DNA of 32,196 bases from Pseudarthrobacter oxydans (lineage in GTDB: Bacteria > Actinomycetota > Actinomycetes > Actinomycetales > Micrococcaceae). Below the pieces are notes generated by a model, which saw only the letters and a list, made by a program, of their open reading frames with translations, did no database searches and had not been told where the DNA came from. The translations under genes were made by a program, and so were the position numbers. Location of the stretch: the NCBI RefSeq assembly GCF_013314975.1, contig NZ_JABTYH010000044.1, positions 1-32,196 on the forward strand. Reading direction: 5' to 3'. This document shows positions 1 to 6,696 of this stretch, one piece after another. The first letter of the stretch is position 1; each line of letters begins with the position of its first letter.

Positions 1-414
1 GCCGGCGCGCTTGACCCTCGCGATGGAGCGGGCCAGCGGGTTCATGATCACGTAGCCGGAGTCGCAGAAGACCGGAATGGACACCAGGGCGCCGACGGTG
101 CCCATGGCCCAGGGCTCCCGGCCCTTGCCGAACAGCCGCAGGAAGGCCAGGGCCAGCGCGTTGGCGGCGCCGGAAACTTCGAGGATCTTGCCGATGGCCA
201 CACCCAGGCCGATCACGATGCCGATCGAGGCGAGGGTGTTGCCGAAGCCGGTGGTGATGGCCTTGACGATGTCGAGGGGGCTTTGGCCGGCCACGAGGCC
301 GGTCACAAGGGCAGCGATGAGCAGCGCGACGAAGGCGTCGAGCCGGGTGCGAAGTACGAGCACGACGATGGTCGCGATGCCCAGTACCAGCGCAAGTAGC
401 AGTTGTATATCCAC
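1..414 (-). CDS. GntP-family gluconate/acid-sugar permease, N-terminal part (runs off window)
   Basis: The reverse strand encodes 138 residues with no stop before the window edge, so only the N-terminal third of a roughly 450-residue transporter is present. It begins MDIQLLLALVLGIATIVVL, a first membrane helix, followed by two more hydrophobic stretches and a GTVGALVSIPVFCDSGYVI segment typical of the GntP family (gluconate:H+ symporters and relatives for glycerate and other sugar acids). The GTG start at 414 is chosen because AAGGAG (424-429) lies nine bases upstream. The gene is divergent from a GntR-type regulator and an SDR, so the three probably form one sugar-acid uptake and oxidation locus. 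The exact substrate cannot be read from sequence. Confidence 0.85.
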   Translation of the reverse strand, partial: MDIQLLLALVLGIATIVVLVLRTRLDAFVALLIAALVTGLVAGQSPLDIVKAITTGFGNTLASIGIVIGLGVAIGKILEVSGAANALALAFLRLFGKGREPWAMGTVGALVSIPVFCDSGYVIMNPLARSIARVKRAG

Positions 415-514
415 GTTGATGTACTCCTTGGGGACAAGAGCCCGGGCGCGCTGCCCGGCCCTCCTCGAAAGACGCATTACCGGTTGGAATTGACTCCGTT
501 GAGTGACGGGTGCC

Positions 515-543
515 ACACTATCCGGACATAAGACATCTGACAA
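515..543 (-). promoter_or_regulatory. Predicted promoter of the GntP-type gene with overlapping GACAT repeats
   Basis: On the minus strand TTGTCA (538-543) is followed after 17 bases by TAGTGT (515-520), a good sigma-70-type pair, giving a leader of about 90 bases before the GTG at 414. The spacer contains two direct GACAT words (plus strand, 525-537). These are a plausible binding site for the adjacent GntR regulator, which would block the promoter. The assignment of the operator is inference. Confidence 0.5.
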
Positions 544-564
544 GCCAATGGAGGAGGGATGCCG

Positions 565-1293
565 GTGAGCCGCCAGACACTCGCAGACTCAGTGTTCGCC
601 GATCTCCTGGAACGCGTCCTCTCCGGTGACCTCCCGCCACAGTCATCGCTGCCGGCGGAGGCGGAGATCGCCAAGGCCGCCGACGTCAGCAGGCTGACGG
701 TCCGCGAGGCGCTGAAGACGCTGCAGGCCCAGAACATCGTGACGGTGCGGCGCGGCCTGGGGACCTACGTCAATCCGCCCGAGGAATGGACGGGGCTGGA
801 GGCCATCCTCCGGGCAGCCGCCCGCGGCACCGGGATTGACGAGGCAGCGCTGAAGCTGCTCGAGGTCCGCCGCATCATGGAAACCGGGGCCGCCGAGCTC
901 GCAGCCCGGCACGCCACTGCCGAGCATTTTGCCGCCATGGAGAAGGCAATTGCAAACCTGGAAACGGCGCACGAGGCCGGCGACCTGGACGCCGTGACCC
1001 TGGCGGACCTTGCCTTCCACAACGTGGTGTTCAGGGCTTCGGCGAACCCGTTCCTCCCTGCGCTGCTGGGGCAGCTGGGCCACCTGCTCTACACCACGCG
1101 CCGGGAAACCTCTGCGTTTCCCGAGGTCCAGCGCCATGCCCTGGAGCACCACCGGCTGGTCCTGGCGGCGATTGCCACGGGAGAGCCGGAAACAGCCCGC
1201 AAGGCCATGGACGAGCACATCAACCAGACCTATGACGACTACGCGCGCTTCATCAAGGCCAAGGAATCCAACACAGGAGTTGAACCAGCATGA
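565..1293 (+). CDS. GntR-family regulator with FCD domain
   Basis: A 242-residue FadR-subfamily repressor. Residues about 5-70 form the winged helix (ADVSRLTVREALKTLQAQNIV is the recognition-helix region, followed by the RRGLGTYV wing). Residues about 90-225 form the all-helical FCD ligand domain; the DLAFHNVVF and HHRLV segments carry its conserved acidic and histidine metal ligands. An in-frame ATG exists at 559, but it abuts the Shine-Dalgarno run GGAGGAGGG (550-558). GTG at 565 has proper spacing and is preferred. The gene is divergent from the GntP-type transporter and overlaps the SDR start by four bases (ATGA), so it is co-transcribed with the SDR. FCD regulators usually respond to small carboxylates or sugar acids; the ligand here is unknown. 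Confidence 0.88.
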   Translation: MSRQTLADSVFADLLERVLSGDLPPQSSLPAEAEIAKAADVSRLTVREALKTLQAQNIVTVRRGLGTYVNPPEEWTGLEAILRAAARGTGIDEAALKLLEVRRIMETGAAELAARHATAEHFAAMEKAIANLETAHEAGDLDAVTLADLAFHNVVFRASANPFLPALLGQLGHLLYTTRRETSAFPEVQRHALEHHRLVLAAIATGEPETARKAMDEHINQTYDDYARFIKAKESNTGVEPA

Positions 1294-2066
1294 CCCACAC
1301 CACCACTTTTCCCGCTGCACGCACGGCCGTCCTGACCGGCGCCGCCTCGGAGCGCGGCATTGGCCGCGCGACTGCAGACAGGCTGGCCGGCGAGGGCTGG
1401 AACATCGCCATCCTGGACATCGACGGCGAGGCAGCGGCCCTGGCTGCCAAGGAGATCGGGGAAAAGCACGGCGTGCAGGCGCTGGGACTGCAGACCGATG
1501 TGTCGGACGAGGCGTCCATCGATGCTGCCATCAGCCGCGTCGAGGCGGAGCTGCCTCCCATCGTGGCGCTGGCCAACATCGCCGGCATCAGCTCTCCGCG
1601 GCCCTTCATGGAGGAAACCAAGGAAGGCTGGGAGCGGGTCTTCGCGATCAACATGACCGGGACCTTCCTGGTGACCCAGCGCGTGCTTGGCGGAATGATT
1701 GACCGGAAACTTGGCCGGGTGGTGAGCATCTCGTCCATCTCCGCCCAGCGCGGCGGCGGCACCTACTCAAAGGTCGCGTACAGCTCCGCCAAGGCCGGCA
1801 TCATCGGCTTCACCCGCGCCCTGGCCCGCGAGATGGGCGAGCACGGGATCACCGTCAACTGCATCGCCCCGGGGCCCGTGGACACGGACATAATGGGCGG
1901 CACCCTGACCGATGAGCGGAAGAAGGAGATGTCCAGGGACATCCTGGTGGGCCGCGTGGGAACCGTAGATGACATGGCGGCTTTGATGGCCTTCCTCATG
2001 GGCGAGGACGCCGGCTTCATCACCGCGGCCACCTATGACATCAACGGCGGCCTGCAGGTTTCCTAG
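1290..2066 (+). CDS. Short-chain dehydrogenase/reductase (classical SDR)
   Basis: 258 residues, standard length for a classical SDR. The Rossmann motif TGAASERGIG sits at residues 16-25, DID at 43-45 suggests NAD(H) preference, NIAG lies near residue 97, and the catalytic Ser sits in SISSIS with Tyr164 and Lys168 (YSSAK). The C-terminus ends with an AATYDINGG segment usual in FabG-like enzymes. The start overlaps the stop of the GntR gene (ATGA), so translation is coupled. With the divergent GntP-type transporter the likely role is oxidation of an imported sugar acid or polyol. FabG-like annotation would be based on general similarity only. Confidence 0.88.
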   Translation: MTHTTTFPAARTAVLTGAASERGIGRATADRLAGEGWNIAILDIDGEAAALAAKEIGEKHGVQALGLQTDVSDEASIDAAISRVEAELPPIVALANIAGISSPRPFMEETKEGWERVFAINMTGTFLVTQRVLGGMIDRKLGRVVSISSISAQRGGGTYSKVAYSSAKAGIIGFTRALAREMGEHGITVNCIAPGPVDTDIMGGTLTDERKKEMSRDILVGRVGTVDDMAALMAFLMGEDAGFITAATYDINGGLQVS

Positions 2067-2119
2067 AGCGGTTCCAGGCGGGGACCTTCGCAACCTGTCC
2101 GGAAAAGTACGACGGCGGC

Positions 2120-2178
2120 GCGGCCGGCACATCAGCCGGCCGCCCCGCCGCGGTTGTTGAGCCAGCCGTGGCTGGCTC
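2120..2178. terminator. Two adjacent hairpins between convergent genes
   Basis: A perfect 9-bp stem (2120-2128 with 2135-2143, loop ACATCA) is followed by a second perfect 9-bp stem (2159-2167 with 2170-2178). The second touches the stop codon of the minus-strand membrane gene. No long T-tract follows either, which is common in high-GC actinobacteria. The position between convergent 3' ends suggests bidirectional termination. Confidence 0.55.
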
Positions 2179-2513
2179 TACGGTTCGGGTCGCGTCTGCG
2201 GCTCTCCCGTGGCGTGCGGCCTCCTTCTGACCATGATTCTCGCGACAACAGCACCTATCAGGCCAGCGAGCGTCACCAGGTGCACCTCGTCGTAGGAAAG
2301 ACCGTCGATATTAGGCTGCAACTCCTCCGCGGTGGCCCACCCAAACCAGACTTCACTGACCAGGATCCCCGCGGCGAAGTAGAGGGCTGCCGAGACGAGC
2401 CATAACCACTTCATGACGCGGTGTCCGACGATCAGGTGGGCGATCAGTCCGAACGCCACCGACATGACGGCCAGCAGTCCCACGCCGGCAAGCCCCAGAT
2501 CCCAACGCACCAC
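2178..2513 (-). CDS. Small integral membrane protein of unknown function
   Basis: 111 residues with three to four hydrophobic segments (GLAGVGLLAVMSVAFGLIAHL, MKWLWLVSAALYFAAGIL and VTLAGLIGAVVARIMV) and an Arg-rich, Pro-containing cytoplasmic-looking tail. Two consecutive GTG codons at 2513 and 2510 follow an excellent AAGGAGG (2519-2525) by 5 and 8 bases; a longer reading from TTG at 2540 lacks such support. It lies 28 bases downstream of the lipoprotein gene and is probably co-transcribed with it. I do not recognise the family. Confidence 0.65.
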   Translation of the reverse strand: MVRWDLGLAGVGLLAVMSVAFGLIAHLIVGHRVMKWLWLVSAALYFAAGILVSEVWFGWATAEELQPNIDGLSYDEVHLVTLAGLIGAVVARIMVRRRPHATGEPQTRPEP

Positions 2514-2541
2514 GGCGACCTCCTTGCACCCGGGACGCAAA

Positions 2542-3234
2542 TTATTTGAGGCTGAGCACCTCGTCGATGGGACGGCCGTTGACGAGCACCCGGGCGCTTG
2601 TGGCCCCGGCTGCGGTCATGGCCGTGTACTCGAGCTGGGCCTTGACGCGCGGAACGTCGCACACGCCTCCCAGCATGAACTGCCCTTCGAGGTGGATGGT
2701 GATAGTGCTCCCGTCCAGCTGGCCTCCCGTGTAGGTGAGATTCGACTGGTACAGGGCATTCACCAGGCCGGACAGCCCCACATCGCGGTTCTTGTTCGCG
2801 AGCAGGGCCCCGATGCTGGGGCCCACCTGGTCCGTAAAACGGACCGGGGCCGTGGTGGTCGCCACCAGGCTGTCGCCGCAGCCGATCAGCGGCCCGGAAA
2901 TCCCGCCGTCGTCAATGGCGATGTAGTAAATGGTCAGCGGGGCGACCTGCTCCGGAAGCCCCGGAGACGCCGGTTCCGCCGTTGTCGTTGGACTGACGGG
3001 CATTGACGAGGGCGGCACGGACGTTGTGGGCCCCATGGTCACACCCGGGGTGGCCGGCGGCGCCGGACTCGCCGTGGATGTGGGGGCAGCGGAGCTGCCG
3101 GTTGGCGTCGGGACAGTGCCCGGGGCGGCGGAAGTGCTGGGGGGCGCCGGCGCCGGCGGGCCGAAACAGGCGGAGAGCGCGAACACCGCGCTTAACATTA
3201 GAGCGCCGAATACAGAGTGCTTGATCCGGCCCAT
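2542..3234 (-). CDS. GerMN-like domain lipoprotein
   Basis: 230 residues. Residues 1-22 are a lipoprotein signal peptide ending in the lipobox LSAC with Cys23 as the lipidation site. Residues about 24-85 are a Pro/Ser/Thr/Ala-rich disordered linker. The remainder (LTIYYIAIDDGG near the start, then a GPSIGALL helix and a VRVLVNG-like ending ARVLVNGRPIDEV) fits the GerMN fold, a small alpha/beta module of extracytoplasmic lipoproteins first seen in spore germination proteins and common in actinobacterial cell-envelope proteins. ATG at 3234 is preceded by AGAGGGGG. It is the first gene of an apparent two-gene unit with the small membrane protein downstream. A role in the cell envelope is likely; nothing more specific can be said. 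Confidence 0.7.
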   Translation of the reverse strand: MGRIKHSVFGALMLSAVFALSACFGPPAPAPPSTSAAPGTVPTPTGSSAAPTSTASPAPPATPGVTMGPTTSVPPSSMPVSPTTTAEPASPGLPEQVAPLTIYYIAIDDGGISGPLIGCGDSLVATTTAPVRFTDQVGPSIGALLANKNRDVGLSGLVNALYQSNLTYTGGQLDGSTITIHLEGQFMLGGVCDVPRVKAQLEYTAMTAAGATSARVLVNGRPIDEVLSLK

Positions 3235-3362
3235 GATGCCCCCTCTTGATCCGGGCCGCAGGTGGTGGCCCCGCCTTCAAGATACGTCCGGGCAGCCCGC
3301 CGTAGAAGGGCCTTAAGTCCGGCCCGGAGCCGGTAGGTGGCGGCAGGTGCTGCTTTTACCTT

Positions 3363-3460
3363 GGAGGGGCACACAGGTGCCCCTCCCCGGACAAGGTGGT
3401 AAGGCGGGGTGTGGCCCACCCCCGAACGGATTCCCCGCGTTCCATGGGCCACACCCCGCC
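3363..3460. repeat. Two perfect inverted repeats in tandem (10 bp and 16 bp stems)
   Basis: The first hairpin has a perfect 10-bp stem with loop ACAG (arms 3363-3372 and 3377-3386). The second has a perfect 16-bp stem (3403-3418 with 3445-3460) around a 26-base loop that contains a further 5-bp pairing (GAACG 3424-3428 with CGTTC 3438-3442). The second arm ends two bases from the stop codon of the small minus-strand ORF, so the pair could terminate that transcript. No T-run follows on either strand. Confidence 0.7.
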
Positions 3461-3462
3461 GG

Positions 3463-3696
3463 CTATAGGGGCCGTTCCGTGCCGTTGACCTGTTTGTACA
3501 ACGGGTTCCGTGCCCGCTGGCGCAGTTCCTGGTCGATCTGTTCCAGAAGCTTCTCAGTGGCCTCCAGCCTGGCTATATCCAAGGACCTCTGAAGGGTCTC
3601 CCGCAGCTTCATGAGGTCGTCGGTAGGTGTGAATGGCCATCTGCCGAGCGTCAGCCTCGGCTGGCTCCCAATCCCCGAAATCGCGCGTCCGCTCAT
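3463..3696 (-). CDS. Small helical protein, hypothetical
   Basis: 77 residues. From about residue 28 on the sequence is a charged, heptad-like helix (MKLRETLQRSLDIARLEATE continuing to about residue 62) with coiled-coil character, which is hard to obtain by chance from a non-coding frame. ATG at 3696 has a weak GAGG nine bases upstream. No family is recognised. The stop codon lies directly beside a strong hairpin. The alternative is that this is a chance open frame, so confidence is modest. Confidence 0.4.
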   Translation of the reverse strand: MSGRAISGIGSQPRLTLGRWPFTPTDDLMKLRETLQRSLDIARLEATEKLLEQIDQELRQRARNPLYKQVNGTERPL

Positions 3697-3978
3697 TGCT
3701 GGTACCTCAGCGGGGAAAGGATCGTTTCGGGGTGCAGGCGGGCGCGTCGCTGGAAAGCTCGGCGGTGGTGGTGGGGGTCATGGACGGCTCCTTTGACGGA
3801 AGAATGGCCGTTGCCTGACCCTCTCCCATACTAAGCATGGCCAAATTCGGAAGGGAAGACCCTTCTGACACATCGCGGGTACGCGAACCCCCTCGCTGGG
3901 GACCCCGCACGTTGGGCAGCCCGCACGGTGGTTGGCCGTAGCCGGTGAGCCGCCGCCCGCCGTCGTTGTGCGGTGTTG
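3697..3978. other. Gene-poor gap with no supported coding sequence
   Basis: About 280 bases between the small helical ORF and the flavodoxin-like gene. Short open frames exist (for example minus strand 3707-3910, 67 codons), but they have low-complexity Ser/Thr/Pro-rich translations, no convincing ribosome-binding site and no recognisable motif. I see no RNA gene here. Confidence 0.4.
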
Positions 3979-4524
3979 TTAGGTGGCGGTATTCCCTGAT
4001 GATGTGGGTGACGCAGGCTTGGCGAGCTGGGCTGCGATGTCGTCGGCCCAGGCGTCGATGGCGGCCCAGTCCCGGAAGTCTCCGAAGCGGCCGCCGGCGA
4101 GCCGGAACAGGAAGCGCAGCGCTGGCGACATCTGGTCCGCGTTGTAGACACCGGAGAACATCCTGTGGCCGCGAAGAGATACGTCCTGGGGCAGTGCTCC
4201 TGCCAGGCGCGCTTGCTGCAGTCCCGCGCCCCGTTTGCGGAACGGCTTCGGCAGTGCATCAGCCATCCCCACGTTGAAGGCCCAGACGGGCCGTTTGGCC
4301 AGCTCAGGGGCATGGCGGGCGAAGAACTGACCGGCCGCGGGCAGCCACGACTGGTTGTGCACGGCGCTGCCCACCACAACAGCGTCGTAAGCGGAGACCG
4401 ACTCGACCTCCTCCACGGAACGGCACTCGACGCCGTCCAATCCAGCTGCCAAACGGTCCGCTATGTGGTGGGCGATGTCCCGGGTTGATCCCAGCGCACT
4501 GGCATAGGCAACTAAAACAGTCAT
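3979..4524 (-). CDS. Flavodoxin-domain protein
   Basis: 181 residues beginning MTVLVAYASALGSTRDIAHH. The TVLVAYAS strand followed by a S-x-L-G-S-T-R-D-I-A loop matches the FMN phosphate-binding loop of flavodoxins. YDAVVVGSAVHNQSWLPAA is the second flavin-contacting loop (the G-S-A-V-H pattern of the HemG/Flavodoxin_5 group), and VWAFNVGM is the central strand. ATG at 4524 is preceded by GGAGG with seven bases of spacing; a longer upstream reading is a shadow. It is likely a soluble FMN-dependent redox protein. HemG-like protoporphyrinogen oxidase activity is possible but cannot be claimed from this. The gene may be co-transcribed with the small gene about 100 bases upstream. Confidence 0.82.
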   Translation of the reverse strand: MTVLVAYASALGSTRDIAHHIADRLAAGLDGVECRSVEEVESVSAYDAVVVGSAVHNQSWLPAAGQFFARHAPELAKRPVWAFNVGMADALPKPFRKRGAGLQQARLAGALPQDVSLRGHRMFSGVYNADQMSPALRFLFRLAGGRFGDFRDWAAIDAWADDIAAQLAKPASPTSSGNTAT

Positions 4525-4621
4525 GGCTGAACCTCCGAATCGTGCCGCCTCCAGTCTGATGGAGACGGCTGCGGCCGGGATGTGCCGTTGGTCCCGAGAC
4601 TGGGGCCGTATCCTAGGCGGG

Positions 4622-4843
4622 CTACTCCTCGTTCGCGGCCGCTTCAACCCAGTCGATGGCGTCGTCCGGGAAGTAGTGCCCCGGGGTTTCGCCCTGGCCG
4701 GACCACCACGGATCGTCGGTGGCCGGTCCGCCCGCGCCGGCAATTTCTGCTGCGACTGCCGCCGGCACCTCATCCCCGTTGTTGTTGATCAGCCACGTCC
4801 GCGTCGCTGGTTGCAGTTTCGTCCACCACTGGTCGATGCTCAT
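4622..4843 (-). CDS. Small acidic hypothetical protein
   Basis: 73 residues beginning MSIDQWWTKLQPATRTWLIN, acidic (DDPWWSGQG and PDDAIDWVEAAANEE), Trp-rich and without membrane segments. ATG at 4843 is chosen because the conserved-looking MSIDQWW begins there. An upstream GTG at 4882 would add 13 residues; neither has a strong Shine-Dalgarno. I recall similar short proteins in Arthrobacter genomes but know no function, and that recollection is unverified. It lies upstream of and in the same direction as the flavodoxin-like gene (97-base gap). Confidence 0.6.
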   Translation of the reverse strand: MSIDQWWTKLQPATRTWLINNNGDEVPAAVAAEIAGAGGPATDDPWWSGQGETPGHYFPDDAIDWVEAAANEE

Positions 4844-4919
4844 GGCCGAAGTGTCCCACGCTGGCAGGAGTACGTCACGCACCCTTGACTGACCGCAGCA
4901 GTGCCCCTGGAAAACTCCC

Positions 4920-5396
4920 CTACTCCGCGATATCTTCCGCCCACAGCTCCGGGTTGTCTGCCTGGAAGCTGCGCATCATGTCCACGCAGCGCTGGTCATC
5001 CAGCACCACCACCTCAACTCCGCGCGACCGGAGGAGCTCCAGCTCGCCGTCGAACGTGCGTGCCTCCCCCACCACCACACGGGGGATCTTGAACTGGATA
5101 ATGGTTCCGGCGCACATGGCGCACGGTGCCAGGGTGGTGTACAGCGTGGTGTCCCGGTAGGTCTTTTGCCGGCCGGCTGCGCGGAGCGCGGACATTTCCC
5201 CATGCGCGATCGGATCGGCGCTTTGGACCCGTTCGTTGTGCCCGCTGGCGGCCACCTCGCCGTCCCGGGCGAGCGCGGCCCCGATGGGAATGCCGCCACC
5301 GGCCAGGCTCTTTTGGGCGGCCCGGTAGGCGGCCTCGAATGCGGGGTGGTCGGTACTGTCCAGCTGCGCGGTGGAGGAATGCTGCTCGTGGGTCAT
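4920..5396 (-). CDS. Cytosine deaminase, yeast Fcy1-like (CDA superfamily)
   Basis: 158 residues. The zinc and catalytic motifs of the cytidine-deaminase fold are intact: HGEMSAL supplies the zinc histidine and proton-shuttle glutamate, and LAPCAMCAGTI supplies the two zinc cysteines. Around these the sequence follows the fungal Fcy1 pattern closely: YRDTTLYTTLAPCAMC, then IPRVVVGEARTF, RGVEVVVLDDQRC, and the C-terminal ELWAEDI aromatic/acidic tail that covers the active site in the yeast enzyme. The likely reaction is cytosine to uracil plus ammonia in pyrimidine salvage. Guanine or tRNA-adenosine deaminases are less likely given the C-terminal match. ATG at 5396 lacks a strong Shine-Dalgarno. 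Confidence 0.82.
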   Translation of the reverse strand: MTHEQHSSTAQLDSTDHPAFEAAYRAAQKSLAGGGIPIGAALARDGEVAASGHNERVQSADPIAHGEMSALRAAGRQKTYRDTTLYTTLAPCAMCAGTIIQFKIPRVVVGEARTFDGELELLRSRGVEVVVLDDQRCVDMMRSFQADNPELWAEDIAE

Positions 5397-5490
5397 GGCG
5401 TCATTGTTGCATGCCCGCTCCGGGCTCCTCTTAGAAAATCCCGCTGTTTGGACCGCCGGTCCGCCGCCGTGACCTCCCGCTGGCGGGCCC

Positions 5491-5516
5491 TGCCCCGGTA
5501 TAATTGCCCCGGGGCA
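5491..5516 (+). promoter_or_regulatory. Promoter of the TIR operon with repeat-flanked TATAAT
   Basis: A perfect -10 TATAAT (5499-5504) is bracketed by two identical TGCCCCGG words (5491-5498 and 5505-5512). The second is part of the perfect 12-bp palindrome TGCCCCGGGGCA (5505-5516), which would cover the transcription start. No clear -35 is visible at 16-18 bases, as expected for an activator-dependent or repressor-controlled promoter. It lies about 25 bases upstream of the TIR gene start at 5541. Confidence 0.55.
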
Positions 5517-5540
5517 TGGCTTGGTTAGAAGGCGTGAACA

Positions 5541-6671
5541 ATGGCTGGTTCGCTCCCGACCGCCTCGGGTCGGATCTTCATCAGTTACCGGCGGGAAGAG
5601 ACCGCTTACCCGGCCGGCTGGCTATACGACCGGCTGGCGGACCGCTACGGCGGCGGCCAGGTTTTCAAGGACGTCGATTCAATCCAGCTGGGCGATGACT
5701 TCGTCGAGGCGATCACCAGGGCAGTGGGTTCCTGCGACGTGGTACTGGTGCTGATCGGCGACAAGTGGGTCACCATCGCCGATGAGCACGGCAAACGCCG
5801 CCTCGACGACGCTGACGATTTTGTGCGCCTGGAAATCCAGGCCGCATTGACGCGCAACGTCCGCGTCATCCCGATCCTGGTGGACGGGGCCAGGATGCCG
5901 CGTGCCGATGAACTGCCCGAGAGCCTGGCAAAGCTGGTCCGCCGGCAGGCCCTGGAATTCAGCCCCGCCCGCTTCGAGTTCGACACCAGCCGGCTGTTCA
6001 AGGTGCTGGACGGGACCCTTGCGGAGATGCGGAAAACGCAGGAGGACGACGACGGCGTGCCGGCCCCGGCGGTTGCCGCCGAGCCGGGTGCCACCACAGG
6101 AGGGGACCCGAAGCCGCTGCCGCGGCAGCGCGGGCACTTCGCCCCGCGGACGCTGATCCTGGGAGGGGCGGCCGCCGTCGCCGTCGTGATCCTGCTGGCC
6201 GTGCTGCTCCTCGCCAACCTCCAGAACAGATCGTCGCCCAGCGCCAACACTGCCGGCGGGCAGGCGCCCGTCCAGGCCGGCGGCGGGGGCGGCGGTATTG
6301 ACGTGGACGGGTCCACGGTCACGAGCGAAGACGGGCTCCAGCTGAGCGGACTGCAGGCCACGAGCCGGCGCGATCCGGAGTCTCCCCGGGTCGGGGATAC
6401 GGTCACGGTGAGCTACGCGTTGACGAACACCACGGACCAGCGCCTGCAGCTGGAGTACACGTTTGTTGGCGTGCGGGATCCAGCGGGTGACAACAAGGAT
6501 GCCGAGGACATGAATGAAGGAAGGGCCCTGGCACCCGGAGAAACCGTCACCGCGCAGGGCAGGGTGCTGCTCAACGCCGCCGGCGGATGGGCAATGTGGC
6601 CCTGCTATGTGCTGTCAGGGGATCGCTTCTGCCCGGATAGGTGGCAGGTGTTCTTTGTCCTGGCCGAGTAG
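5541..6671 (+). CDS. Membrane-anchored TIR-domain protein with extracytoplasmic domain
   Basis: 376 residues. Residues about 11-160 are a TIR domain: RIFISYRREE is box 1, VFKDVDSIQLGDDF is the BB-loop region, CDVVLVLIGDKW is the central strand, and FVRLEIQAAL carries Glu98 at the position of the NADase catalytic glutamate. A Pro/Gly-rich linker leads to one strong membrane helix (about 204-227, LILGGAAAVAVVILLAVLLL), then a Gly-rich spacer and a roughly 115-residue outer domain with beta-sandwich character (VGDTVTVSYALTNTTDQRL) and two Cys (WPCYVL and RFCPDRW) that could form a disulfide. This places TIR inside and a sensor-like module outside. AGAAGG at 5527-5532 supports ATG 5541. The SLATT-type partner follows 25 bases later. 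NADase or second-messenger activity is inference from the family. Confidence 0.85.
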   Translation: MAGSLPTASGRIFISYRREETAYPAGWLYDRLADRYGGGQVFKDVDSIQLGDDFVEAITRAVGSCDVVLVLIGDKWVTIADEHGKRRLDDADDFVRLEIQAALTRNVRVIPILVDGARMPRADELPESLAKLVRRQALEFSPARFEFDTSRLFKVLDGTLAEMRKTQEDDDGVPAPAVAAEPGATTGGDPKPLPRQRGHFAPRTLILGGAAAVAVVILLAVLLLANLQNRSSPSANTAGGQAPVQAGGGGGGIDVDGSTVTSEDGLQLSGLQATSRRDPESPRVGDTVTVSYALTNTTDQRLQLEYTFVGVRDPAGDNKDAEDMNEGRALAPGETVTAQGRVLLNAAGGWAMWPCYVLSGDRFCPDRWQVFFVLAE

Positions 6672-6696
6672 CCAGCTCTAGAGGAAAGGGAAGCCG

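Noticed and set aside
3707..3910. 67-codon minus-strand open frame
   Set aside because: Low-complexity Ser/Thr/Pro translation, no ribosome site and no motif.
5398..5412. Tiny ATG-CAA-CAA-TGA minicistron upstream of the cytosine deaminase start on the minus strand
   Set aside because: Too short to judge; it could be a leader but chance is equally likely.
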